From Rhizomys pruinosus (lineage: Eukaryota; Chordata; Mammalia; Rodentia; Spalacidae), in the NCBI GenBank assembly GCA_009823505.1, contig VZQC01013859.1, forward strand, positions 2,170,403 to 2,234,402: a stretch of DNA of 64,000 nt, written 5' to 3'. The notes under the pieces were generated by a model that was given only the letters and a program-made list of their open reading frames with translations, did not search any database and had not been told where the DNA came from. This document shows, piece after piece, positions 1-11,945 of the stretch (position 1 is its first letter; each line of letters starts with the position of its first letter). The position numbers were made by a program, and so were the translations under genes.

Positions 1-215
1 GATTGGGGTGAATGGTGAAACTACAGCAATATAGACTGGACACTTATTTGATCAACTTGATTGAACATACAAGCCCCCCAGCTGGATGGTGGGACCCTTG
101 GACTGTGTGGGTTTGGGCACAACTGCTTGCAGATTGGTTTTACATGAAGTATGCTTGTACTCAAAATGAAAAAAAGAGTAATAAAATAAAAGAAAAAAGA
201 AAATAGTCTCCTTCT
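1..215 (+). repeat. 3' terminus of repeat X (partial copy)
   Basis: Bases 1-165 match 49728-49895 in the same orientation with few substitutions and small gaps, and the match ends in an A-rich tail (about 166-206). Both copies contain a short frame beginning VKLQQYRLD. The left side is cut by the window, so I cannot say whether this copy is 5' truncated. The A-rich end suggests a retroposed 3' end. I do not recognise the family. Confidence 0.6.
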
Positions 216-544
216 AGAGCAAAGGGCCGGTGTCTGCTGGCCATTTCCTAATGGGGCTCAGGGATTCCGTATGAAGATGAAGGGACTCTAGCGACTACTA
301 CTGCGGTGAGAAACAACTGTCTTCTTGTCCCTTACAAGATTCTCATTTCTGTCAGTGTCTACTATGCTGACTGATTTGCTATTTTGGAGGCAACGTGAGA
401 ATCCCAGACCCTTGCCAAACTCAACTTCTGGAAGAATTCATCTGGGTTTGAAAAATTTAAAAGGCCGCCATATAGCTGCATGTTATATGAGCCAATAGAA
501 ATTTGGGATGGAAAAACGTGAAGGATAAAACGCTCTCTGAGGAA

Positions 545-690
545 GCCAGGAGTGGTAGCTATGCCTATAATCCCAGCACTTAGAACACTGAGGCAAGAGG
601 ACGGCCACGAGTGCCAGGCCAATAACGAGGTTTAGGACACAGGGTGAGAGCCTATCTCAAAACAAAGAAAACACAACAAAAACACATTGC
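545..690 (+). repeat. B1-like SINE, degenerate
   Basis: It has the B1 layout on the plus strand: a head resembling GGAGTGGTAGCTATGCCTAT, then AATCCCAGCACTTAG, and the CTATCTCAAAACAAAG end followed by an A-rich tail. The middle is strongly diverged, so this is an old copy. Confidence 0.6.
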
Positions 691-959
691 AAAGCCTGAA
701 CAATCACAAAGACTATCGGGAAGACATTTAGGTCTTTTGAACGTTACCTTGTATGATAAAGTTTTCTTGAACTGTTCACTGGAATAGAAAAGTAAAAGCA
801 TTAATCATCATTTTAAATTTAAAAATCTCAGATAAACAAATTACAAATACAAATATGTATTATATCTAAAGGGTATAACATATTACCCAGAGGAAAACTG
901 CCAGCTTGAAATGTGCTCATCTCATGAAAAGCTAAAAGCAGAACATCAGTATACTATTA

Positions 960-1204
960 ATTTTTTTAATTTTTTTATTTATTTTTGTATGTGTATGAGT
1001 GTACTGTCTACATGCAAGTCTGTGCACCCGTGTCGTGCAATGCTGCGGAGGTCAGAAGAGGGTCTCGGATTCCCCTGGAACTGGAGTTCTCCTGGAATTG
1101 GAGTTTCAGACGGTTCTCGGCCGCCATGTGGGTGCTGGGGATTGAACCCGGGTCCTCTGCAAGAGCGGTCGGTGCTCTTAACCGCTAGGCCATCTCTCCA
1201 GCCC
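960..1204 (-). repeat. B2-like tRNA-derived SINE, young subfamily with 17-bp internal duplication
   Basis: The minus strand starts gggctggagagatgg and carries a perfect A box (TGGCCTAGCGG) and a B-box region (cccgggttcaatcccc), so the Pol III promoter looks intact. Downstream the segment reading ctggaactggagtt in plus orientation is present twice in tandem (second copy ctggaattggagtt). Imperfect target-site duplications flank it (agtatactattaat at about 948-961 and agtattgctattaat at about 1205-1219). Several open frames cross it but these are SINE shadows. Confidence 0.9.
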
Positions 1205-1814
1205 AGTATTGCTATTAATTTTAAAAGAATTTTTTTCACAGATTTTTTTCATACTGTTAGAGAAGTATAAACATTTTTTTGTCTCTTTTTATAGACACAC
1301 ATAGATTCTGGTGCTGTACTGTTTTATTATGATTCAGGTGTGGCCAGGTCAATGGATCAAGAGACAGTTACCACTGAAAAGATACTTTGCTTCTCACCAT
1401 TCCTCAGGAAGGGGTCATACCATGCAGGGTGACGAGAAGTGCATGGCAGTTAGGCAGAGAGAGTGCAGTACAATATGGGCAAGAGCCTTTAATGTGTGTT
1501 CTGTGTGAAGGGACAGGGAAAGGGAGTAAACAGGCCTAGGAATAGTTTCAGTGGGCTCTGGAATGGAGACCTGTCCCTTGTTGCCTGGCATGGAGCTCTA
1601 GAATATTAGGACATGGTAAGTTTACTAGAAGTGTAAGAGCTTGACAAAGGATGCAGTTACAGATAGTTTCTTATTGGTTTGTATATGAAAGTCATCAGCA
1701 AAGTTATTTATTTAGCTGTCAAAACATCAGAAGATAAAAAGGCATGATAAAAATAAGAAAATCAATGCTGTCACTGCTGTTAAAGGCAAACATGTATTCT
1801 ATAAGCAGTTTTCT

Positions 1815-2033
1815 TTTTGAAATATTTTAGTAATATTATTTTATGTGTATTGCCTGCATGTATGTAAGTATACCTGTGTAGTACAATACCCGCAGAGGTC
1901 ATAAGAGTGTGTCAGATCTCCTGGAACTGGAATTAAGGATGGTTGTTAGCCATCATGTTGGTGTGGGAAACCAACTCAAGTCCTCTGCAAGAGCAGCCAG
2001 TGCTCTTAACGGCTGAGACATCTCTCCAGCCCC
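1815..2033 (-). repeat. B2-like SINE, older copy
   Basis: The minus strand begins ggggctggagagatgtctca, runs through a tRNA-like head and ends in the AT-rich tail near 1820. It is more diverged than the young copies and has a single ctggaactgg unit. Confidence 0.8.
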
Positions 2034-2425
2034 AAGCTGTCTTTCCTTAATGCTGTAGCCCCCACTCTTTATTAAGTCAGTAATAAAAGCATACCTATAT
2101 ATATGACGCAAACTTCATTAGCATCAATTAAAAAAAATCCTTGTTTCAAATATTTTAGAAACAATAGGCTATTTTAAAATTTATACCTCTACCTTTGGTG
2201 AATTAGATGGGTCTCATACACAAAGAAATAAACTTTCTAAAGCTGTTAGTTCCACAAGGAGTCAACCTTCCAAAAGGTTGACAGTAAACTGATAGTAAAA
2301 ATCAGTTAAGTTAGCATATATAGGCAAAGAAGTCAATATTTTCAGGACTCTATATTGTTACTACAATTTTAATGGGTTATAGAAATATATTTATCAGAAT
2401 TGAACTGTTGAATAAGCCTCAAATT

Positions 2426-2434
2426 TTATCTATC

Positions 2435-2473
<39 letters not shown>

Positions 2474-2491
2474 ATCTATCATCTATCATCT
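2426..2491 (+). repeat. (ATCT)n microsatellite
   Basis: A run of ATCT units with a few ATC interruptions toward the 3' end. A short open frame (repeating YLSI) crosses it and is not a gene. Confidence 0.95.
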
Positions 2492-2934
2492 GACTGTCTT
2501 GTTTTCATGCTTCCTTTGGTTTCTTCTCAACTTATGAATTGTGGCAAGAGCAAATTAGTAAAAGAAAAGATAGATTTTTAAAAATATTTTATTACTTACA
2601 CAAAAAAACTTTAAGTAATCAATGAAAAATTTCTAAGGTTTGTAAAAGTAATGATGAAATTTATTTTGTATCCTGAGCAGCTTTTTTGACATAGGAAAGA
2701 TGTTCCAAACCCGATGTACTTAGCTACTTCCTAGTTCAAATGGTCATCCTGATTCTCAGTAACTATGAGTCAGAGAGTGAAATGTCATGATGGTGGTCCC
2801 CAATAAGTTAAAGTGACAATAATTAACATTTCTCTCTTGCTTATTTATGTATGATGAAAAAGATGATAAAAATGGCTGTTAAATATAATCCACATCTATA
2901 GGCCCATTTACTATTTGTTTAATTTTTAAAATTA

Positions 2935-3085
2935 TATTTGGATTTATTTACTTTGTATGCATATATGTTTATGTGTGGGGGCATGCATATCATGCCACAA
3001 AGGTGGGTTCTGGGGATCAAATTTAGGCTGTTAGGCTTGGTGGCAGGCATCGTTATCCACTGGGTCATCCTCTGACCCCTTAAGG
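2935..3085 (-). repeat. Old B3/B2-type SINE
   Basis: The minus strand shows a tRNA-like head ending in a gatccccagaac B-box-like stretch, a diverged middle, and a tail rich in AAATAAAT. It is too diverged for a firm subfamily. Confidence 0.45.
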
Positions 3086-3149
3086 ATACTACTTAAATAT
3101 TATCAACAATTCACATTTATTGAGGACTTTCTCTATGCCACTTCTTTTG

Positions 3150-3255
3150 TTTTTTCTAGAGACAGTCTTACTCTGTGCCCAGACTGGTTTAGAATGTGAG
3201 GAAATCTTCCTACCTCAGCCATCCAAGTGCCCTGGGATTATAGAGGTCACTGAGT
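3150..3255 (-). repeat. Old B1-like SINE
   Basis: The sequence gagacagtcttactctgtgc followed by ctacctcagccatccaag and gggattatagaggt is the minus-strand pattern of a diverged B1. Confidence 0.5.
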
Positions 3256-3302
3256 TCCCCTGCCACTTCTAAGTACTACATATATCATCATTAAATGCTC
3301 TC

Positions 3303-3366
3303 TCTCCTATCTCTCTCTCTCTCTCTCTCTCTCTGTCTTTCTCTTTTCCTCCCTTTCTCTTTCTCA
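3303..3366 (+). repeat. CT-rich microsatellite
   Basis: A (CT)n run with TTTC and CCCTTT interruptions. Confidence 0.9.
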
Positions 3367-3814
3367 CACACATCCTTGAGATAGTTTCTATTATAGCCTC
3401 ATTTTGTGTATGAGGAAACACAGGAAAACAGTGTAACTTGTCAGTCAGAGGTAAAACAATTTATCTAATAATAAATAGCCAGTACTGGCACCCAAGTGGC
3501 GCATTTCCAAATCAAAACACTGCTTCTTATAAGTGATGTTTCTAATTTCATTTAGAACAACACAGGAAAGCACTAAAGCCAACACTCTTGGGTGACTCCT
3601 CCTTAGATTTGCTTCCAACTTAATCTGGAAGAGTAGGCAGGGACAAAGGAGATCCTTTCTTCCTAATCCTGTTTGCAAACAACACATGCCACATGGTGAA
3701 CACAGTAAAGGAGCTCAAAATCAATTCCCACTGCAACCCTGTATTAAGCGACTCTTGCATGCTCGCTCTTCTCCATATTGTACCCAGTGTCTTGGGTACA
3801 ATACTAAACTTTAC

Positions 3815-3948
3815 CTTTTTGGGAAACTAAACTTTGAAGTGTTCTGAATGAAACCATAACAGCAAGGGCATGTGACAAAAAAAGCCCGTGTTTTGATGCA
3901 GTGCTCAATCACCATGTCCGTTGCCACTCCACAAGCATGCAATGCTAC
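3815..3948 (-). CDS. Gstcd: Gstcd internal exon with the CPCCYG motif
   Basis: This is a 134-base exon on the minus strand after an acceptor ending ttttccag and before an AAAAAG/GTAAAG donor. It encodes VALHACGVATDMVIEHCIKT, then RAFFVTCPCCYGFIQNTSKF, then SFPK plus two bases (AG) of the next codon, which in the family is serine. HACG and the PCCYG motif are typical of the methyltransferase-like domain in GSTCD and its relatives. A run of seven T encodes the FF of RAFFV, where I recall SF in human. The 12.4 kb intron upstream is crowded with SINEs and an L1. The remaining about 79 residues of the protein are expected left of base 1; I searched 1-3814 for them and saw nothing matching. Confidence 0.94.
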
Positions 3949-4710
3949 CTGGAAAATAAAACCAGACCTTAGTGTTAGGGTTATTCTTAACTAATGATGC
4001 AACTTTTTGTGCTTTAAGCAATTATGTGACTATTTCTCAAGAGAATTCAAGTTAACAAAACATTTTTCTATGATAGTTTAACTAGTATTTATTAGAAGAT
4101 ATCTAGCTATATAGTCAGGAAATGAAGCAAGACTGAGAGAATGTATGAAGAATGTTGCAAATAAAGTGATTCAATCCATGTTGCAAATTTAGTTATTGGG
4201 AAATGTGACACAATCCTGAACATGCAAGAGCAAACAGACACAGAGATTTAAATCCACACTGTTGCTGCTGATGAATTTAAAGCAGTTGTAGAAATGTGGG
4301 TAGAATACTTGATTTGAAATAAAATCTCAAACCTAGAACTCTGGTTGGCTGTGAAACCCTGGGACCGTTAAAATAAATTTCTTAGATTTTTATCTCCTCA
4401 ACTATAAGCTGTGACTAACAATATTGACATCTTACAATACTGTTGCAGAAAGTAAATTGAAATGTATTTGAAAACACCTCTTCAAATAGAATACAATGTA
4501 ATGAGTTTTGTATGAAAACTGATCAAATGGCAACTTTTCAGGGTTTTAATACTGAATGATGAATTTCATAAACTACTTTCAGTCATTTTATATTAAAGGC
4601 AAAGAAAGAAATGATTACACTAATGAATGGGGCTTCAATAATTCACGAAAATAAAAATAAAATGATTTAAAAATGTTCTCAAAACCTGTATTCTTAAATA
4701 TGTGCATTAG

Positions 4711-4930
4711 GGCTGGAGAGATGGCCTAGTGGTTAAGAGCGCCGACCACTCTTACTGAGGACCTGCGTTCAATCCCCAGCACCCACATGGCAGCCGAGAA
4801 CCGTCTGAAACTCCAATTCCAGAGGAATCCGACACCCTGTTCTGACCTCCGCGGCATTGCACGACACGGGTGCACAGACCTGCATGCAGACAGTACATTC
4901 ATACACATACAGAAATAAATAAAATTAAAA
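4711..4930 (+). repeat. B2-like SINE, single-unit form, with target-site duplications
   Basis: Plus-strand copy with head gggctggagagatggcctag and tail aaataaataaaatt. It has one ctccaattccagaggaat unit, so it lacks the 17-bp duplication. A direct repeat aatatgtgcattag flanks it at 4697-4710 and 4933-4946, which indicates a relatively recent L1-mediated insertion. Confidence 0.92.
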
Positions 4931-5168
4931 AAAATATGTGCATTAGGCCTAGGGAAAAATCAGATGTGGGAATCATGAAAGAGAATTATTTCATTTTGCC
5001 TGAAAATTTCCATATGTCCATTTCATTCTAGACAGAGAAACTGTATTGGATTATGATTCTTCCCTTCCAGGTCTGATCTCAACAACTTTAGGGTAGGGAG
5101 ATGGTATCAGGATAAAGGGAAGAATTTTCTGGAAATTTCTGGATGTTAAGAATTACAGTAGTATTTTA

Positions 5169-5344
5169 TTACTTTATTTTTATTATTATTATTTTTTTTT
5201 TGTCTTTTCAAGACAAGGTTTCCCTGTAGCCCCAGCTGTCCTGGAACTCACTCTGTAGACTAGGCTGGCCTTGAACTCACAAAGATACACCTGCCTCTGC
5301 CTCCTGAGTGCTAGGATTAAAGGTGTGTGCCACCATACTTGGCT
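5169..5344 (-). repeat. B1 SINE
   Basis: Minus-strand B1: poly-T, then a gtcttttcaagacaagg end, the ctgtagccccagctgtcctg core, and the head gtgtgtgccaccatacttgg. The flanking repeat agtagtatttta (about 5157-5168 and 5347-5358) fits a target-site duplication. Confidence 0.9.
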
Positions 5345-5908
5345 TATAGTAGTATTTTAAAGTAAAAAGCTAAAAATAATTCTAAGTTGGAAAGAAGAAA
5401 GCAAGATCTCTGCTTTCAAGCCCTCTGAATTTTCCTTTAGACTTACATGGGCTAACATAGAAGTCAACACTCTTTCTGGTGCCAGTCAACCCACCTTGTC
5501 TGTGTCATGCTACAAACAGTGTAGGAAAGCTGCTATTCTGCAAGGGGCAGCAACTACTGGGTGATGGAGAGTGAAGAAACAATTTCTAATCTGCTCCGTT
5601 CATTAGCCAGTTTTGCAGAGTGAGAATCATGGGTAGCTGAGGAAATCTCATGATGAAAGTCATGGGTACATTTTCCACTGGGAAGAGAGAGCAGAACTGA
5701 TACTCATTGAGAGCCTTTATGTGCAGGCACTGTGCTAAGCAATGGCAGGAGATCTTATGCTCACCATTTAAAAGTGAGGAAACTATGGAGAGGAGAAATT
5801 AAGACATTGATAATAGAACAGCTCCTGAGGGGCAGGGCACGAACCTCAGTGCATGATTTTAACATTAGATCAGGATGCTTTTCCAGACTTTACACAAAAA
5901 GTTCAGAC

Positions 5909-5911
5909 TAT

Positions 5912-5950
<39 letters not shown>

Positions 5951-5953
5951 TTT
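5909..5953 (+). repeat. (TTTA)n microsatellite at a B1 tail
   Basis: About eleven TTTA units directly abut the A-tail side of the minus-strand B1 at 5956, so it probably grew from that tail. Confidence 0.9.
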
Positions 5954-5955
5954 TT

Positions 5956-6096
5956 TAGTCTTTTTGAGACAGGGTCTCCTTATAGCCCCAGCTGACCTGA
6001 AACTCTTGCTATGTAGACTAGGCTGGACTATAACTCACAGAGATCCTCCTGCCTCTGCTTCTTCTGGGATTAAAGGTGTGCGCCACCCCATCCAGC
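5956..6096 (-). repeat. B1 SINE
   Basis: Minus-strand B1 running from tctttttgagacagggtctc through the ctgacctgaaactcttgcta variant core to gtgtgcgccaccccatccag. Confidence 0.88.
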
Positions 6097-6108
6097 AACA
6101 ATTCTATT

Positions 6109-6275
6109 TTTTTTTTTTTTTTTTTTTTGTCTTTTCAAGACAGGATCTCCCTGTAGCCCCAGCTGTCCTGGAACTCACTGTGTAGACCAGGCTGGCCTTG
6201 AACTCTCAAAGATCCGCCTGCCTCTGCCTCCCAAATGCTAGGATTAATTAAAGGCATGCACCACCACACCTGGCC
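6109..6275 (-). repeat. B1 SINE with target-site duplications
   Basis: Poly-T, then gtcttttcaagacaggatct through caccaccacacctggcc on the minus strand. The direct repeat aattctattttt flanks it at about 6097-6108 and 6279-6290. Confidence 0.9.
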
Positions 6276-6424
6276 TCAAGAATTCTATTTTTATGACTCT
6301 GTCAGATTCACATTTCTTTTGCTAAGAGTGACTTTATCATAGGTAAACAGATGTACTACAGCAAACTATTTACACAAAGGATTTTAGGCCTACAAGATTT
6401 TACTGTACCACATACTCCTTTTTT

Positions 6425-6790
6425 TAATTAAATTTTTTTTGTCCATGTGTGCACAAATATGTGTGTATATTCTCCTATTTTCTAATTTATTTTTGTGTAT
6501 GTTTGTGTGTATGCTGTATTCAGTGGAGGTCAGAGGACAACCTTGGGTGTGTGAACTTGCCTTCCATCTTGTTTGAGGCAGGATGTCTATCATTTGTTCT
6601 GTTACACCAGATTAGCTGGCCTGTTAGCTTCTGGGGACTGTCCTCTCTTGTCTCCCATCTTGTCATAGGAGTCCTGGATTACATACAGAAGCACATTTGG
6701 CTTTTATGTGAGTCCTGGAGATTAACTCAGGTCCTTATGCTTGCACTAGCAAGTGCTTTGCTCACCGAGGTCTCTCTCCAAATCCCATAC
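6425..6790 (-). repeat. B4-type composite SINE
   Basis: The minus-strand pattern has the gtggaggtcagaggacaacc motif, a B1-like middle (ctgttagcttctggggactg) and a tRNA/ID-like head with gattaactcaggtcctta. This order is the B4 (ID-B1 fusion) layout. The 134-aa frame across it is incidental. Confidence 0.7.
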
Positions 6791-7454
6791 ACTCTTGTTT
6801 TAAACTGTCATCAAAAGCAAGTCAGAAATAACAAAAAGGGATCAGCTACATAACCCAACGAGACTATTTGGATATGGAAATTTAGCACTAAATTGATATT
6901 CATTTCACACCAGGGAAGAGAAGATGAGCTTTTCAATAAGTAGTGTAGTATAAACCTGATAACAATATGAAAAATGTAAATTACATATTTTCCTTTTACC
7001 ACATACAGTAGATAAATTTCAGATGGGCTATAAATTTGAAATACAGCAATAAGGCATGGAAAATTGTTCTATGATTTATAGGAGTGGGAGATGATTCCTA
7101 AAGAGCTACCTACTATAAGGGATAGGATTAACCAACCAGAAAAACTATTAAAAAAATATTTGAAGGGCAAATAAATAAAGAGACAAATGACAAAATAGGA
7201 AAAAGATACAACTTGTAAACTGTTAATGTCTCTAATACATAACAAGCTTCTAAAAATAAAGAAAAAGCCCAACAATCTGAATACATTTTCTTAAAAGATT
7301 TATCTGATGTTTTCCTCTCCACAATTTTATGTCTTCTTTTCTAAATACTAAATACAAAAGTACTGAATTCTTAGACTGAATTTCTAATTTCCCTTTTAAA
7401 TAGTTCCTTTCCAGACCTGTCTCTTATTTATTACATTTTATGCAATATCTTTTA

Positions 7455-7680
7455 TAAATTATATTTATTATTTTTATTTTCTGTGTATGAATGTATTGCT
7501 TGGATGTACATAAGTGCACCCATGTCATGCAATGTCCACAGAGGTCAGAAGAGGGTGTCAGATGCCCTGGAACTGGAGTTACAGAAGGCTGTTAGCCACC
7601 ATGTGGGTGCTGGGAAGTAAACCTGGGTCCTCTGCAAGAGTAACCAGTGCTATTAACTCATGAGCCACCTTTCTAGCCTC
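7455..7680 (-). repeat. B2-like SINE, single-unit form
   Basis: The minus-strand copy has a head reading gtgggtgctgggaagtaaac in plus orientation, one ctggaactggagttacag unit and an AT-rich tail. The A and B boxes are mutated. Confidence 0.82.
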
Positions 7681-8004
7681 CTCATGTGTTATCTGACATT
7701 TCCTTTTTTGTTAATGTGCTACCTTTTAAACTTTCTATTTTATTTTGGATGACAAATCTTTAATTTCCAGAAATTCTTTCTCATTCTCTGATCACTTATT
7801 TCTTTTTGTTTAAATTCCCTTTCCCTGAATAAGATCATTTGTAATATTTGTTGTCATGCCTTCTGTCTTTAATTTTGAATGGTTTCCATCTTTGTAGTTT
7901 CTTGGCTGTCAGTTCACATTAAAGAGTAAATCACCAAAAAGTTTGTTGACAGCTCTTAATGAAAGGCTAGAACGTTAACAATTAGGGGATTGAGTGGCCA
8001 GCTG

Positions 8005-8060
8005 GCTGCTTCCTCCCTCTCCCTCCCTCCCTCCCTCCTCCTCCTCTTCCTTCTTTTTAT
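8005..8060 (+). repeat. CT-rich low-complexity tract
   Basis: A polypyrimidine run of CCCT and CCT units. Confidence 0.85.
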
Positions 8061-8519
8061 TACAGCTACAATATCTTTAGTTCTTTTCTCTTAAAATGGT
8101 TTCACAGAAAACAAAAATTAAGTCATGTTGACTGAGAAAAGGCTTTTGGTTTTGAAGTTCTGAAATCAGAAGGCGGATGGGGAAAGGAAGTTTTTTTCAT
8201 AGAATAAACTCCCTGTCTCTGCAGCAGTTGGGAATGGATAGCTACCTGCCTCTTCAGCGATGGGAGATGGGGATTTGCGGCTCAAAATGATACCTTTAAA
8301 TAAATGTGATTTTAATGCCTCCTTATCCTCTTTTGCTGAAGTTTCTATAATCATGAAATTACTTGCTTCCTGACTAACCTTTCTATCTACCACTACCCCT
8401 CTATTAAAATTTGATCTTTCTCCTATACTTTATTTTGTGATTCAAGTTATAGAATCTTAAATATATTTTCATCAAAAGTGAAATTTGATGTTTTTCATTC
8501 TTATTCCTTTCTTTTAAAA

Positions 8520-9163
8520 ATATATTTAAAATTTTTTTATTGAAGTTTTGTGCATTTCATACAACATTTCTCAGTCCAATTTAGACTCACTCCCCTTTCC
8601 ATGCCTCTCATCCCACCCAAGTCCATGCATTCTGCCATACATGTCTTGTGTCTTTTTCTCAGTCTTTTTAAAGTTTTTCTATGCAGAGGTTTATTGTTTT
8701 GGGCAGAAGTTTAGTGTTTCAGTCAGTTCTTTGACCAGTCCTTTTGTTGTTGTTGTTCCCTCCAATCTGTATTGCTCTAAAATATGCATATATGTACATC
8801 ACACATATACCAAAATTATGACGTCTGAAAATAAACTGTATGTTAATTCTAAAACATGTATAGGAATTCAGATTTTCCCTTGTATATTACTCTAAATTCT
8901 ATGTATATTACATACCCTCCAACCATATACCAAAATTACAAAGTCTGAAAATAAGTGGTAGGTTAATTCTAGAGCCCGTTAAGGGAAATAGCTCAGTTGC
9001 TTTCAGATAAAAAGAAATATAACATTAACGTTGCTCAGTTTGCCTTACAACTAGGGATTTGGTGCTAGCATCTGGATATGAGGGACACCATTTGTTTTTC
9101 TGGGACTGTGTTATTTCACCTAGCATAATGGCATTTAGTTCCATCCACTTGCCCGCAAATTCA
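8520..9163 (-). mobile_element. L1 3' end, left part (split by a SINE)
   Basis: Minus-strand L1 3' UTR and 3' end of ORF2. The tail side is at about 8520 and the reversed conserved ORF2 end (gggactgtgttatttcacc and cataatggcatttagttcc, plus orientation) is near 9100-9150. It continues at 9430 after the SINE insertion. The 3' UTR is partly internally repeated (aaaattatgacgtctgaaaa and aaaattacaaagtctgaaaa). Confidence 0.85.
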
Positions 9164-9176
9164 TGATGTCATCTTT

Positions 9177-9416
9177 TTTTAAATTTTATTTATTTTTTTT
9201 TATGTGTATGAATGTATTGTCTGCATGTAGTTTGTGTACCCGTGTTGTACAATGCCGCGGAGGTCAGAAGAGGGTGTCGGATTCCCCTGGAACTGGAGTT
9301 CTCCTGGAATTGGAGTTACAGACAGTTCTCAGCCACCATGTGGGTGCTGGGGATCGAACCCAGGTCCTCTGCAAGAGCGGTTGGCACTCTTAACCGCTAG
9401 GCCATCTCTCCAGCCC
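9177..9416 (-). repeat. B2-like SINE (17-bp duplication form) inserted in L1
   Basis: Minus-strand copy with both ctggaactggagtt and ctggaattggagtt units. A perfect 13-bp duplication tgatgtcatcttt (9164-9176 and 9417-9429) marks its insertion into the surrounding L1, so it is younger than that L1. Confidence 0.95.
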
Positions 9417-9429
9417 TGATGTCATCTTT

Positions 9430-11480
9430 CTTTACCACTGCATAGAACTCTTTTGTGTAGATGTACTACATTTTCTCTATCTACTCATTGGTTGAGGGGC
9501 ACTTGCGTTGGTTCCAGCTCTTTGCTACTGCGAAGAGAGCTGCAATAAACATAGATGTGCATGTATCTCTGTGATAGGATGAGTCTTGTATGTATATACC
9601 CAGGAGTGGTATGACTGGGTCAAGTGGTAGGCTCATTTTGAGTCTTTTAAGGGTTCTCCAGACTGCTTTCCATAGTGGTTGTACAAGTTTACATTCCCAC
9701 CAGCAGTGGATGAGTGTTCCTCTTTCCCCACAACCCCTCCAGCATTTGGTATCCTTTGTTTTTTTGATCATAGCTAGAAATCTTAAGGTGGTTTTAATTT
9801 GCATTTCCTTAATTATTAGCGATGGTGAACACTTTTTAAGATGTTTCTCACCCCTCTTCTTCATTTGTGAAGTCTCTGTTCAGCTCTTTACTCCATTTTT
9901 GAGTGGGTCATTTGTTTTCTTCCTCCTTTATTTTTTGAGTAGTTTATATACTTTGGATGTTAATGCTCTATCAGATGACTCATGGGTGAAGGTTTCCTCC
10001 CACTCTGTGGGTTTTTTCTTCACTTCTTTGTTTCTTTCACTGTACAGAAGCTCTTGAGTTTAATAAGATCCCATTTGTCAATTGTTGACCTAATATTTGG
10101 CTAAGCTGCTGTCTGATTTACAAAGTCTTATCCTACACCTATGTCTTATAGGTTACTCCCAATGTTTTCTTCTATCATTTTCAGAGTTTTGGGTTTCACA
10201 TTGAGGTCTTTAATCCATTTGGAGTTGTTTTTTTGTACATGGTGAGAGGTAGTGGTTTAGTTTTATTCTTCTACAAGTGGTGATCCAGTTATGCCAACAC
10301 CCTTTGCTGAAGATGCTATCTTTCCTCCACTGAGTCTTCTTGGCACCTTTGTTGAATATGAGGTACCTGAAATTGGATGTGCTTAGGTTCAGGTCCCCAG
10401 TTTTGCTCCATTGTTCTATGGGTCTGTTTTTGTGCCAATACCAAGCTGTTCTTTATGACTATAGCCCTGTAATATAGTTTGAAGTCTGGTATGGTAATCC
10501 CCCCTGTATTGCTCTTTTTGCTCAGGGTTGCTTTGGCTATCTGGGGTCTTTTGTTTTTCCATATGAACTTTAGGATGTTTTTTCTAGATCTGTGAAGAAG
10601 CTCATGGGGATTTTAATTGTGATTGCGTTGAATCTGTATATTACTTTGGGCAGGATGGTCATTTTTACTATATTCATTCTTCCAATCTATGAGCATGGGA
10701 GGTCCTTCCATCTTCTGATATCTCCTTCAATCTCCTTCTTGAGGGCTTTAAAATTTTCTTTATAGAGATTTTTAGTGTCTTTGGTCAGGTTTGTTCCTAG
10801 ATATTTTATTTGTTTGGAGGCTATTTTGAGTGTAAAAGTTCAATTGCTTGTTATTGACATAAAGAAAGGCTACCAATTTTTCTAGGTTACTTTTATATCC
10901 CATCACTTTACTGAACTTTTTGATAGTTTCTAGGAGTTTTCTGTTGGAGTTTTTGGCGTCCCTTAGGCAAACTATCATGTCATCTGCAAAAAGGGATAGA
11001 TTGACCTCGTCTTTGCCAATTAGTACTCCTCTAATTTCCTTTTCTTGTCTTATTGTTCTCACAAGCATTTCAAGCACTATATTGAAAAAGGATTGGAGAT
11101 AGGGGGCAGCCTTGTCAGGTTCCTGACTTTAAGGAGAATGCTTTTAGTTTTTCCCCATTTAGGATAATGTTGGCTGTGCATTTGTTGCATGTGGCTTTAA
11201 TTATGTTGAAAAATGTTCCCTCGAATCCAATTCCTTAGAGGACTTTAAACATGAAGGCATGTTGAATTTTGTTGAAGGCCTTTTCTGCATTGATTGAGAT
11301 GACCATGCAGTTTTTTGTTTTTCAGTCTGCTTATGTGCTGTATGATGTTTATTGTTTTATGTATGTTGAACCATGCCTGCACCTCTGGTATGTATGAATC
11401 CAACTTGATTAGGGTGGATATTTTTGATTTGTGCCTGTATGTGGTTTGCAAGTATTCTAATTTTTGGAAGTTCAATCTTT
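9430..11480 (-). mobile_element. L1 ORF2 fragment, right part, 5' truncated
   Basis: Minus-strand ORF2 remnant with recognisable pieces: the C-terminal cysteine-rich region ([19 protein letters not shown], from the frame at 9481-9864), then upstream the reverse transcriptase catalytic FADD segment ([20 protein letters not shown], frame at 10772-11077) and the KLEYLQTTYRHKSKI segment near 11400-11475. Frameshifts and stops break the frame throughout. The 5' truncation falls near 11480, inside the reverse transcriptase domain. Confidence 0.9.
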
Positions 11481-11678
11481 TGTAATGATAAAAGGGTTTG
11501 AAATACCTCTATCTGCCATTTTCATATTGGAAATCTTTTATTTTGACTTAATTATTTTTTAAATTATGTTTGCATAGCACATAATTTCTCCAGATCCTTA
11601 TCTTTAAAAGCAAGGATTATATAATTACTCATCAAATGTAACACTGAATTACCATATACAGCTGCATATGCTTCTTTT

Positions 11679-11945
11679 TTTTTTTAAAGTCTTTCTAGGA
11701 CTTTTTTTCACATTTTTATTTATTTTTGTATGTGTATGAATGTACTGTCTGCATGTAGGTTTGTGCACCCGTGTCGTGCAATGCCACAGAGGTCAGAAGA
11801 TGGTGTTGGATTCCCCTGGAACTGGAGTTCTCCTGGAAGTGGAGTTACAGACGGTTCTTAGCTGCCATGTGGGTGCTGGGGATCGAACCCGGGTCCTCTG
11901 CAAGAGCAGTCGGTGCTCTTAACCACTAGGTTATCTCTCCAGCCC
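11679..11945 (-). repeat. B2-like SINE (17-bp duplication form)
   Basis: Minus-strand copy with an extended T-rich tail (11679-11720), the doubled unit, and a perfect 17-bp target-site duplication ctgcatatgcttctttt at 11662-11678 and 11946-11962. Confidence 0.95.

Larger units (their letters stand above)
1..3814 (-). other. Gstcd: Gstcd intron, partial (downstream of the CPCCYG exon)
   Basis: This is intron sequence to the left window edge. Apart from the repeats listed separately it holds AT-rich sequence without recognisable exons. The final Gstcd exon or exons, with the protein C-terminus, were not found here. Confidence 0.8.

Noticed and set aside
911..1270. Overlapping frames on both strands (119, 86 and 67 codons), recurring at 9163, 11740, 18855 and 61299
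   Set aside because: All are translations of the same B2-like SINE; identical peptides recur at every copy and none has a host gene context.
1..3814. Search for the last Gstcd coding exons
   Set aside because: No segment on the minus strand resembled the expected C-terminal residues, so the exons are presumed to lie left of the window.
6449..6853. 134-codon plus-strand frame
   Set aside because: It lies across a B4-type SINE and starts in its AT-rich tail; no splice or codon support.
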